NCBI GenBank assembly: GCA_028023455.1
Contig: JAQFVV010012404.1
Coordinates: 16,355,000-16,418,999 of the forward strand
Direction: 5' to 3'
Length of the DNA: 64,000 bases
Origin: Epiperipatus broadwayi
Taxonomy: Eukaryota; Onychophora; Udeonychophora; Euonychophora; Peripatidae
Under the pieces are notes generated by a model, which made no database searches, was not told the origin of the DNA, and worked only from the letters and a program-made list of their open reading frames with translations. Positions 11,794 to 20,546 of this stretch are shown piece after piece (position 1 is the stretch's first letter; each line of letters opens with the position of its first letter). Made by a program: the position numbers and the translations under genes.

Positions 11794-11862
11794 CTGTAAG
11801 AAAATAAAGAAGGTTAAGAAAATTACTTGCATTAAAGTGTATATGAGTATTATAAATAATAT

Positions 11863-11878
11863 ATATGTTTTTTATTAG
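11863..11878. repeat. Target-site duplication, right, of FB-A
   Basis: Exact repeat of 9901-9916. The Ty3 RT frame resumes directly to its right (higher coordinates). Confidence 0.85.
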
Positions 11879-12882
11879 TGGGCTTTGGAAAGTTCTGTAT
11901 GGCACTGATCTTGTCTGGATGCGGTCTTATCCCATTGCAACTAATGATGTGACCTAAAAAGACTACCTCATTACAAACTAAAGTACTCTTCTTGAAGTTG
12001 ACCTTTACTTCCTTTTTTAAACACTCTTTAAAGAATATAGTTAGGTGTTAAAGGTGATCCTCAACTGTAGTAGATGCAGTTATTATATTATCCACATAAA
12101 TGATTGTGAGCTGTTTAACCTCAGGTGATAGGGTTATGTCCAGGCACCTTATTAGGCCAGACCCACTATTGATCAATTCAAAGGGCATCCTATTAAACTG
12201 ATAGGGGAAGTCCTCATATCGGAAGGCAGTATATTGGAAATCAACAGAATGGAGTTCGATTTGCCAATAACTGGAAGTCAAAGGTAGAGAATACCTTCTT
12301 ATTTCCAAATTTCACGAATAATTCGTGGATAGGCGGTGGAATGTTCCTACCAGGAACTATAATTTTGTTCAGTTGATGAGCATCCAAACAAAATCTCATT
12401 GACCCATCTTTCTTCTTCACAGTTACAATTGAATTACAATAAGATGAAAAACATTTGGAAATAATTCCCCAATCTAAAATCTTGTTGATTTGCTTAGTTA
12501 TCTCTTTACAATACTGATATGGAATAGGATATGATCTGGATTGGAATGGTTGGTCATGAATGAGTCTTATTCTTTGCTGGAAACCCTCTATTATTCCTGG
12601 TATTTTTGAGAAAATTGGGCTAAACTGATTTATAACTGATCGCAATTCCATTATACTATTGCTTCCAATCAGGTTGGATTGTGCGATTTTTAGTTCTATG
12701 AGTGCTTCTGGGATGGTAGATATTATGCAGTCAACTTCAGGTAGGTCATATCTTGGAAGTAATGTCATATCCAAGATCTCATCACTAACCCTAACTGTCT
12801 TATCAGAGAAATCAATAAAACAATGGTTTTTATGCAAGAAATCTGCCCCTAGGATGACATCATGCATTAAGCCATTCAGTAT
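11879..12882 (-). pseudogene. Ty3 protease end and reverse transcriptase, N-terminal part
   Basis: The frame begins with the 'ILGADFL' motif that ends retroviral-type proteases. RT follows: 'PIPYQYCKEITKQI', 'CNSIVTVKKKDGSMRFCLD' (block with 'DGS.R.C.D'), then a frameshift near 12260 into 'SSYWQIELH', 'RMPFELINSG' and 'IIYVDNIITA'. The catalytic box reads YVDN instead of YVDD, so a metal-binding Asp is lost. An in-frame TAA follows near 12048, after which the frame remains open through 'FLGHIISCNGIRP' to the FB-A insertion. RT copies element RNA into cDNA in the particle. This copy cannot be functional. Confidence 0.9.
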
Positions 12883-14254
12883 TGTAACGTTTATTTATAT
12901 ACGTTGCAAATATATTGGCATTTGTAAAAGCTAAAAAATAAAAATAAAAGTAAATTTAGATTTTTTTTTTTGACTATAATTTTTTTTTTTTAAAAAAAAT
13001 AATGTACAATGAAAGTTAAATTATTCTTTCGTATTTTTTTTTATGTAATTGGAAATAAAAGTAGAATTGGAGAGAACAAAAGAATTCCAAAAGCAAGTAA
13101 AAAGATAAGCTAAAAGAAAAATATTTTAGCTAATTAAACATGGTGGAAAAACTTGATAAAAAAATGAGAACTTAGTAATTGAAAAATGATAAAGACTGTA
13201 TAAGATTATAAACACAAAACGCCATGATAATAGCATGCGCAGAAGTCTGAAAACTGGACCTCTAGTATAAAAAGGAGGGATTTGGTTGGAGGAACGTCTT
13301 GGGTTGCCTGTTATTCTTTTGGTTGGTTTTGGATTAAAGAATCCAGACCATGCTACAATGAAATAATTCTTCATGCGAGAGTAGACTGGAGCTTTAGCTG
13401 ACATCATTCATGATGGACACCAGAGAAGCTTATGTGACTAGCCTATGGAATCAGCACCAAGATCAATTTATCACTAATGGCCGAGCTCATTTCTAACTCA
13501 AAAAACTATGCATAGTAAGCTACAATCTTCGTGAATTCACAAAACTTACCAGTAAGTTAAGACTACTTATTCCTGATTGTGACAAAATTAAGCATTTGCA
13601 AACAAGTCTTAAAATAATCCTGATAGAGACTTTCATATTTTCTGTACAAGAGACTTTTGTTTATACCAGAACTTTTTAATTAATTATTTTATTTTATTGA
13701 TTGCATCATATTTGAATTAATATGTGTCCTCTCTAATTTACTTGATTAGGAATTTTCATTTTAACTTAAACTGATTTTTAATCTGTTATAATAAAAAAAT
13801 ATTTCTAATATCAATTTTCATTTGTGCGTTATTAATAATAGTTATTATTTTTTTATTAATTTATTATTAGTTTAATTAGATTTAAAACGTAATTTACCTT
13901 TGCCAATATGTTTGAATAAGTCCAGGAATAATAATCTTAAAAAATAATTCTCATTACAGTATGATGCAATACCGATTAAGTTAAAAGTATTTTTTCTTTT
14001 TTTATTTGTGAGACATTATTTGACTATTTCAGCGGACTCTTTAGAATAAAAGGTTCTGGCACCCATATTAAATAAATTAAAAGCTGATTTCATCAATAGC
14101 ATAATTCTCAACTATTAATAGGCTGAGTTGATCAGGAAATATAGGTATGTTTTTAGAATAGAAATACAACTTTCTTCTTTTTTGACATAGCTTGATCAAC
14201 TCGCGCACAGTTTATATTAGTGTGTAGAGGCCTAGCAAAATGGAAAACATTATA
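12883..14254 (+). mobile_element. Solo LTR of a second LTR retrotransposon, inside Ty3 protease
   Basis: The 1372 bp insertion begins TGTAACG and ends CATTATA, which looks like a decayed CGTTACA (two transitions), so the ends form a short inverted repeat. It is flanked by a 4 bp duplication GTAT (12879-12882 and 14255-14258). Removing it with one GTAT rejoins the protease frame exactly. A TATA box (TATAAAA, about 13266-13272) and a downstream AATAAA (about 14045) suggest a plus-strand LTR with U3-R-U5 order. No internal coding region is present, as expected for LTR-LTR recombination. The 93-residue minus-strand frame at 13126-13407 has no recognisable domain. Confidence 0.75.
13266..13272 (+). 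promoter_or_regulatory. TATA box of the solo LTR
   Basis: TATAAAA in a locally GC-richer context ('ctagtataaaaaggaggg'), 384 bp into the LTR. Its position fits the U3/R boundary of a plus-strand LTR. Confidence 0.5.
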
Positions 14255-14672
14255 GTATTAAAAACACATGATAGAGAACTGTTTGGCCAATGTTCAAATG
14301 AACCCAGATTTGATTTTGTGCTAGTTTAGCCTTTCTATTGTTTGCCATGGTGACTTGTACTGATTTCAGCAGTAGGGTCTTAATGTTTGCATTTTTAATC
14401 AGAACTGTATGATAAAAATTGTCTGATATAATTGAAATTTGGCTACCTGAGTCTAATAAGGCTTTTACTAGCAAACCCTCAAACAAAATCTCTATCAGGG
14501 GGCAGCTTTGCAAAGCAAAATTGATTGCCTTGTCATCCCACGAGCACATTAGATTAGTGATTTCTCCTACTATGGTTTGGCTAGCATTCCTCATTGTATT
14601 TTTGGTTTCTTGAGATGAGGAACATGACCTCAAGTACCATTCTAGTTTGGTTTTGCATGATAGTAGGTACAT
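14255..14672 (-). pseudogene. Ty3 aspartic protease, N-terminal part
   Basis: 'LVKALLDSGSQISIISDNFY' contains the D-S-G active-site motif of retropepsins, followed by the hydrophobic strand typical of the fold. The protease cuts the Gag-Pol polyprotein. The domain is split: its closing 'ILGADFL' motif lies beyond the solo LTR at about 12840. The upstream frame contains Cys residues, but I see no CCHC zinc knuckle. Confidence 0.87.
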
Positions 14673-15016
14673 GGTTACTGCACCCTGGCTTTGGGTTATT
14701 CCCTGGGCTATTATGGGGATTTGTTTTGTTTTTCACACTATTAACCTGGGTTAGATCTATCAGGGGTCCATATGTAGGGAGAGGATTCATGGATTTTCCC
14801 TTCCAATGATATGGGTCATTATTATTTTTTTTTGTAGTAAGTGGTATTGATGGCCATTTCTTCTTTCCATTTTTCAGGTGTCCTATTTGAAACATTAGCT
14901 GTATTTAAGTCAGTGCTATTTAATAGCTCAGCTACTTGTTCAATGTTTTTAGAATTGGTGCATACTAGTGCTTGATCAAATTTTAATGGCAAATTTCTTT
15001 TGATAATTCTTATCAT
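14581..15016 (-). pseudogene. Ty3 gag C-terminal / linker region
   Basis: Two overlapping minus-strand frames (14822-15016 and 14581-14895) continue gag after a frameshift in a poly-A run near 14825-14835. The first has the end of the capsid-like domain ('MIRIIKRNLPLKFDQALV' and 'IEQVAELLNS'). The second is a Pro/Asn-rich basic linker leading into protease. No CCHC zinc knuckle is visible, which is unusual but occurs in some Ty3 lineages. Confidence 0.75.
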
Positions 15017-15027
15017 ATCACCTTCAC

Positions 15028-16725
15028 TCAGATGGTAGGTAAGTTTTGTGACTTGGTGGCAGAAAAATTTGATAAGTGTTTCTTCTGGTGTTTGCCAATA
15101 TTTCTCTTGAAATAGCTGATAAAAAGAGCTTCTTGTTTACCTCTGTTCCAGAAGTTCTTTACTAAAAGATTTTGATAGCCATCAAATGTGGATGGAGTTT
15201 GGAACAATGATTCCCACCACATTACTGCATCGCCTTGTAGGTGTCTATCAGCAATAGTAAGTTTCTCTGCTTCAGATAAATTGTGGTTAACTGAGAAGTA
15301 TAGATTAAGACTTCTAAGGTGTTCCATAGTGACCTCATTAGCTAAACCTTTAAAGTTTTTCAACTTCACAAATTGGTTAATTGCACTGATTTGAGCAGTA
15401 TGGTTATTCATATTAGTCATCTCCATCAAGTTAATTGGCTGAATAGGTACTTGTGCATTTTGATTCATCTGGTAGTTATTCGGTACTATTCCCTCTAAGT
15501 TAAAATTATAAGGAGAAGCTTCTATCTCCAGTGGTATTTGACATGCCCAAGTAGATCCCAAATAGGGGTCATCATCCTTGCTACTGTCTTTGAAAACTAC
15601 TTCTAAATTGTTTCCTAACTTATCTCCATTCTGATTATTAGTTTGTGTTGATTTATCAATCTCAGTAGGCTGCATTCCCATTCTATATGCCTTTTGGTGT
15701 AAATGAGTTTTAATTGCTTCAAATCTTTGATTAGTGGCTTTGTCCATATGGTCTATCTGGTCCTGAATTTCTTTTATGCCTTCAATTACTGTTCCTAATT
15801 TTACATCATTCGGAAGAGTCTCTAATTCCCCAGAAGCTATCTTCTCCTCCAAATGCTTTACATTTTGACTCATGACTTCAAAAGATTTGTTATTCAATTC
15901 CACTTCATTATTTAATTGGGAGTGAAATTGCTCAATTTTGGTGTTTATGACATTAAATTCTTCCTGCATTTTGATTTGGTGTCTATCCTGTTCAGCAGAT
16001 ACTTCTTCCTTAAAATATACATGATTTTGTTGTACTTCTTCATATTTAGTGTCTAGTTGGCTGGTGATAGTGTACTTGAATTCTTCCAATCTCTGTTTAC
16101 ACCTTATCACTTTCTCATCTATCTTTTTCCTCATTTCAAACATAGCCTGTTTTATTTCTTTATTATCTTCTTGGACACTATTTAAACCAAGAGATAATTG
16201 TTTCATATCTGCAGATAGTTTACTTTCAAATTCCTTCATTTTTATATCCATATTAATGTTTAAATTACTGAAGTTGGGTGTCATTTCTTCTCTTAAACTA
16301 CTGTTATTGGCTGCCATTTCTTCCTTTAAACTACTGTTATTACTGTCTATCTTTGTTACTAAACTACTGTTATTGATTGCCATTTCTTCTTTTAAACTAT
16401 TCATTTTACTATTGATTTTCATGATCATTTGGACAAGCCGATCCATAGCTCCACCATTATCTACAGTTTGTGCTAATGCAACTCTAGGTGTTTGTGTGAC
16501 TTCATTAATATGGGTCTCTTGAGTTTGAAAAACTATCTGGCTTTCTTCCTGCACCTGTGGGAAATGTTCAGTTTCGGTTATAGACCTCTCACTTGCTTGG
16601 CTATACAAAGCTTCTTTCTCAACAACAGTGGTAGTCATTTCTATTTCACTATCACTACTATTCTCTGATTCTGGTAAATGCTTAAGATCCATATTTAATA
16701 AATATTTTTTACTTCTGGTTAACAT
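15028..16725 (-). CDS. Ty3 gag (long open part, 565 residues)
   Basis: Gag forms the particle that packages element RNA. The start is the ATG at 16725, the first in the frame. Residues about 1-85 are acidic and Ser/Glu-rich. Residues about 95-350 are a predicted long coiled coil rich in Lys/Glu/Asn, including several tandem 'NNSSLKEEM'-type repeats at about 110-160. Residues about 450-540 match the retrotransposon gag capsid fold ('LRSLNLYFSV', 'ADRHLQGDAVMWWESL', 'NLLVKNFWN'). A frameshift near 15110-15130 truncates the frame; the capsid continues in another frame to 15016. A coiled coil this long is unusual for Ty3 gag. Confidence 0.85.
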   Translation of the reverse strand: MLTRSKKYLLNMDLKHLPESENSSDSEIEMTTTVVEKEALYSQASERSITETEHFPQVQEESQIVFQTQETHINEVTQTPRVALAQTVDNGGAMDRLVQMIMKINSKMNSLKEEMAINNSSLVTKIDSNNSSLKEEMAANNSSLREEMTPNFSNLNINMDIKMKEFESKLSADMKQLSLGLNSVQEDNKEIKQAMFEMRKKIDEKVIRCKQRLEEFKYTITSQLDTKYEEVQQNHVYFKEEVSAEQDRHQIKMQEEFNVINTKIEQFHSQLNNEVELNNKSFEVMSQNVKHLEEKIASGELETLPNDVKLGTVIEGIKEIQDQIDHMDKATNQRFEAIKTHLHQKAYRMGMQPTEIDKSTQTNNQNGDKLGNNLEVVFKDSSKDDDPYLGSTWACQIPLEIEASPYNFNLEGIVPNNYQMNQNAQVPIQPINLMEMTNMNNHTAQISAINQFVKLKNFKGLANEVTMEHLRSLNLYFSVNHNLSEAEKLTIADRHLQGDAVMWWESLFQTPSTFDGYQNLLVKNFWNRGKQEALFISYFKRNIGKHQKKHLSNFSATKSQNLPTI

Positions 16726-16820
16726 TAAAATTTTATTTATAAATTTGAAATATATTATTTGGTTTTATTAACACAAGTGAATATATATATATGTTAAAAC
16801 GAAGATTTGCATGGGTTAAA

Positions 16821-17048
16821 TATATAAAATACATATTTTGCAGGTTCATCCATGTTAAAAACTTTTAATATTAATATACTGACGTTTCAACTTGGTCACA
16901 CAAGCCATCCACAGAGTTATAAAAGGTAGAAATGGTCTTTCTACCTTTTATAACTCTGTGGATGGCTTGTGTGACCAAGTCAAAACGTCAGTATATTAAT
17001 ATTAAAAGTTTTTAACACGGATGAACCCGCAAAATATGTATTTTATAT
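16821..17048. mobile_element. Small palindrome in the Ty3 leader
   Basis: Arms of about 113 bp (16821-16935 and 16938-17048) are inverted copies around 'aaaggtagaaatggtctttctacctt'. The palindrome lies between gag and the primer-binding site, so it would sit in the 5' leader. Target duplications cannot be defined because both flanks are (TA)n. Each arm carries a GAAACGTC/CAAAACGTC block (see 16956-16989). Confidence 0.75.
16956..16989 (+). other. Hammerhead-like block in the leader palindrome
   Basis: The plus strand reads CTGTGGA-T-(GGCTTG-TGTGAC-CAAGTC)-AAAA-CGTC. The stem pairs over six positions with one G·U. The opposite arm read on the minus strand has GAAACGTC instead of AAAACGTC. CTGTGGA differs from CUGANGA by one base. 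It is a degenerate match and may be chance or relic. Confidence 0.3.
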
Positions 17049-17492
17049 ATATATACTATAGGGTTTTATACACCATCTTTTTACCATTTGCATTTAGTTT
17101 AGATTTCCCTTATGTATGTAACTTTTATTTCCCATTTAAAAAAAACCTGATCTTTTATTTTTCCTGACTCACCTATTTTAACTACAATTTAATCAATGAT
17201 TATTTATTTAATAGTTGGTCTTGGCTCATTTCATTATTTATATCCCTCAAATTTCACTTACCATTCTAGATAATAGTTTTTATTTAATAAAACTATTTAT
17301 AATAAAAAGAAATATTAAATACACTTTTCAAAGCTGTAATTATATAAATCAATTATGTGTTAGATGTGTAAGTTTATAGAGGTTATATATGTGCAAAAAC
17401 GATTTAAGATAAAAAAGATTTCAAACTAAAAAAAATATTATTTTTTTTTATGAGTTCAATAGCTGGATCTTCTTGGAGACTTGATATTCATG
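17049..17492. other. Ty3 leader, no gene seen
   Basis: AT-rich sequence between the small palindrome and the primer-binding site. It belongs to the element's 5' untranslated leader. Nothing else was recognised. Confidence 0.5.
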
Positions 17493-17510
17493 CAGAAACT
17501 TTGGGTGCCA
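17493..17510 (-). other. Primer-binding site of the Ty3 element
   Basis: In element orientation TGGCACCCAAAGTTTC starts two bases after the 5' LTR. It begins with TGG, the complement of a tRNA CCA end, and its complement ('gaaactttgggtgcca') looks like a tRNA 3' end. I cannot name the tRNA by eye. Confidence 0.75.
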
Positions 17511-19692
17511 GATGTAACGGGCTGGTGATTTCCAGAAGAGATAGGGGGAGTGCATCTTACTATGGTTGGACTTTGGGTCTTCAGATAGGATGCAAGTGAT
17601 TAAGCCATGAATACATAACCTATGATTGACCTACTTCCAATAGACTAGCTCTACCTATTTTTATTAACCTAGATACAATTTGGGTCAGTTCATCCAATTC
17701 TCACCCCTTTCTAGCCACGTTATACCACAGTATTCAAACTCAGGGAGTAATTGCTTGAGCTCTCTTAACAGTGAAGAATATCACAACAATTTTAGTTATT
17801 GCACCTCTATATAGGTGATAATTAATTACCAAAAATCAATTAAGCATAAGATATATAAAAATATGTATGTGCAGTATAAGTATATATGTATTAAAAGTTG
17901 TAATAAATGGCTTAAACATGTATATGTATTTCCTCTATCATATTAATAATATTGATAAGTGTAAAACTAAATAAGGTAATAATGTTTACGATGGGTATGT
18001 GAATAATGAAGAGTTATAAAGCTGATGGTGGATATGGAAATAATGATGAGTTAGAGACCAAATTAAAATAACGAATTATATAAACATTTATTGATTAACA
18101 AAAAAATATGAATAACAATTAAATCTGATATACTTGTAATTTATTTTGTCAAGGATGAATTTCTACCATATCGATATCTATAACAATATTAATAAAAATA
18201 AAATCATTGCCCTAAACCCAATGGTAGAAGTTCATGTACTTGACCAATTATTTACAACAACGAATATGTAAAATTATAATATGTATATGTGATTGCGATT
18301 TTAGCTGGCTAATTTAAAATATGTATACAAACATAACAACAAAAAAATATATCTTTGTTGTCTAGATAAACCAATGATTATAAATCATTGATTTAACAGT
18401 AATATAAAAAAATAAGCTTAATTAATAATAAAAAAATAAAAATCTATCATTGTGTGTTGCTTACTGAAGATAATATTAAAATTTCTTACCTTTCAATTTC
18501 TTATATGTTGTCAAAAGCCAGTCAGATGGGGAGGTCAAAACTAATAATTTTTTTATTCTTTATACAATTAAAGGTGATAAAAAATATATATATTTAAATC
18601 TAATATTTCCCCCCTCATTACTCTCATAAAGAATTTCTCCCAAAATTATAACACATTAACTTCCAATTGTAGAAAACAAAAAGAATACATAAGATTTACA
18701 ATAGACAAAATAATAAAACAAAAATCACAAATCTTATCCCATTTTCTTAATTAAAGTCCGATGAGTCTGCTGGAAAATGTTTATTTGCCAAATAAATTCC
18801 TAAGATTGGAGATGAAGTTCTGCTCCCGCAAAGAATAGAAATTTCTTGTCTGGGTCAAAAAAAATAATATCGGTCTCCAATTATTCTGTCTTGGATTTGG
18901 TTAGACATCTTATTTAAAGCAAAGATGGTTTTCAAGTTTCCTCTAAATGGGCAGGTAAAATCTTTAACTTTTTATGGCTTTATTGATGGCATGTTATTAC
19001 CCCATGGTATAAACTTTTCAGCAAGCAATCATGGTATAAAAATAATATATATTTATTGCTTCATTTTCTTCTCAAGATTTCAATGATGATATTATTATAT
19101 ATCAAAACAATTAATTATTGAATATTACTGCAACATGTAAATTTAACTAAAATTGTCTAAGTAGCAAATAATTAAATTTTTACTTTCAAATTATTTCTTC
19201 CACATCAAACGATTGCTTTAAAAATTCAGCTTTTGACCATTTTGATTAATATTTTAAAATATATATATATATTTAAATTCGAATATTCACATTCATTTTG
19301 TATTCAAATTTATTTTTAAGCAGAAAAAAAAAGATCTATCTTCGAAAGCAGAAGACAGTATAACAATTAATACTGGGTTGTAGGTCACGTGAAGTTTTTT
19401 TAAGCATTTTAACCTTGACATTTCCTATAGTTTAACAGACATAATATAAATAAATGGGATTATAAATAAAAAATAATAATTTATAAATATTTTAAATTTC
19501 ATTTCTACAAATGGTTGCTATGCATTTAGATTTTAATTCAGTCATTGTTTTTTTAGGTTTATATGTAAGTTTTTTGGTATAGTTCTCCCCAGTTAATAAC
19601 ATATAACATCATTTATTCCAGTATTAATATACCTATCTGTTTTTTTTCTTTTCCTAGTAATTTAGTAGTTTTTATTACTTCTTTTAAAAATA

Positions 19693-19705
19693 TAAAGATG
19701 TTTAT
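19693..19705. repeat. Target-site duplication, left, of FB-B
   Basis: TAAAGATGTTTAT equals 20291-20303. The other LTR has this sequence once, around 7250 ('caaagatgtttat'), which proves the duplication arose with the insertion. Confidence 0.85.
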
Positions 19706-20290
19706 AAATAAGTCAATTATTTTATATAGCATGATGTTTTTTATAAACTATAATATTTAAACAGCATTAAACTGTTGCACATGCGCTTTGGATTTTAAAT
19801 ATAAAATGAATGAATACTAAACACTTCAACCACATGATAAAGTCTTTGGAAAAGATAGAATGGCCATCTATCTTTTTGAACCCAAATGCTTTTGTATGGG
19901 CGAATCTTAAGTGTTTGAAAGTGAAAGCATGAAGATCTTAAATAATCACTTTAAATTACTTTTACATGCTTGAATGAATGACACTGGTGAAATGTATGTA
20001 TACATACATTTAATTTTAAATAAGAATGACATATCATAAATTCTAATAAATTTCACCAGCGTCATTCATTCAAGCATGTAAAAGTAATTTAAAGTGATTA
20101 TTTAAGATCTTCATGCTTTCACTTTCAAACACTTAAGATTCATCCATACACAAAAGTTTGGGTTCGGAAAGATAGATGGCCATTCTATCTTTTCCAAAGA
20201 CTTTATCATGTGGTTGAAGTGTTTAGTATTCATTCATTTTATATTTAAAATCTAAAGCACATGTGCAACAGTTTAATGCTGTTTAAATAT
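19706..20290. mobile_element. FB-B: 585 bp palindromic insertion in the 5' LTR
   Basis: Arms of about 240 bp (19753-19992 and 20049-20290) are near-perfect inverted copies around a loop of about 55 bp. The left side has about 47 extra outer bases, so one arm is longer, as in FB-A. No coding capacity is seen. The core (arm end plus loop) is clearly related to FB-C at 35607-36481: both contain TCACTTTAA-TTACT...GAATGACG..GGTG-AATT..TTAGAATTTA....ATGTCATTCTTA in the same order. Confidence 0.88.
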
Positions 20291-20303
20291 TAAAGATGTT
20301 TAT
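20291..20303. repeat. Target-site duplication, right, of FB-B
   Basis: Second copy of TAAAGATGTTTAT, followed by normal LTR sequence. Confidence 0.85.
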
Positions 20304-20453
20304 GTGAATGTATGTGTTGGAAAGAAAAAATGTTTATATAATAATTTGCTTGGCAATTTATTGGTTAGGCAAATATGTCTATGTGGCTCCAATTGGTAGA
20401 GTGTCTTAAATAAATGGATGGTGTATCAGGTTGTAGCTCATCACTATAATACA

Positions 20454-20546
20454 TATACATACACCCATAGACATATATACAAATATACCTATTCACATAT
20501 AAATACACATCCACATATAAACAACCTACATATAATATATATAAAC
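20454..20546. repeat. Right part of the FB-A-type repeat split by the Ty3 element
   Basis: 'tacatacacccatagacatatatacaa' corresponds to 'tacatacacctatagacacatatacaa' in the FB-A left arm (about 10342). It lies immediately outside the LTR, opposite the partial copy at 4811-5109. Confidence 0.55.

Larger units (their letters stand above)
9917..11862. mobile_element. FB-A: 1.95 kb palindromic (foldback) insertion in Ty3 RT
   Basis: The two arms (about 9985-10904 and 10919-11862) are near-perfect inverted copies around a short spacer at about 10905-10918. The left arm has about 70 extra outer bases that the right arm lacks, so the palindrome is asymmetric. The insertion splits the Ty3 RT codons for 'PTNKKH' and is flanked by a 16 bp duplication. 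No protein is encoded: frames in the arms (10132-10374, 11572-11799) are products of (ATAC/GTAT)-rich DNA. Each arm carries a hammerhead-like core near its outer end. Relatives: 4811-5109 and 20452-20546. Confidence 0.88.
5110..20453 (-). mobile_element. Ty3/gypsy LTR retrotransposon, full length but broken and nested
   Basis: Two long direct repeats (5110-7408 and 17513-20453) flank, in minus-strand order, a primer-binding site, gag, protease, RT, RNase H, integrase and a polypurine tract. The order RT-RH-IN marks Ty3/gypsy rather than Ty1/copia. A possible 5 bp target-site duplication is TATAC at 5105-5109 and 20454-20458, but the right LTR end is ambiguous by 2 bp in AT-rich DNA. Four later insertions interrupt it: 9917-11862, 12883-14254, about 16821-17048 and 19706-20290. 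Several frameshifts, in-frame stops and a mutated RT catalytic box make it non-autonomous. No env-like frame is seen between integrase and the 3' LTR. Confidence 0.93.
17513..20453 (-). repeat. 5' LTR of the Ty3 element, with an insertion
   Basis: This is homologous to 5110-7408. It is longer because of the 585 bp palindrome at 19706-20290. The outer end reads TATTATAG in element orientation against TGTTGTAG in the other LTR, so the canonical TG has mutated. Many point differences between the LTRs indicate an old insertion. The two LTRs are identical at insertion in this element class, so a divergence count would date it. Confidence 0.9.

Noticed and set aside
10132-11799. Tyr/Ile-rich open frames in the FB-A arms
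   Set aside because: They mirror each other on the two arms and reflect (ATAC/GTAT)-rich DNA, with no domain.
13126-13407. 93-residue minus frame inside the solo LTR
   Set aside because: Lies across the TATA-box region of a non-coding LTR; no domain.
16049-16522. 157-residue plus-strand frame rich in Leu/Ile/Ser
   Set aside because: Antisense shadow of the gag coiled coil.
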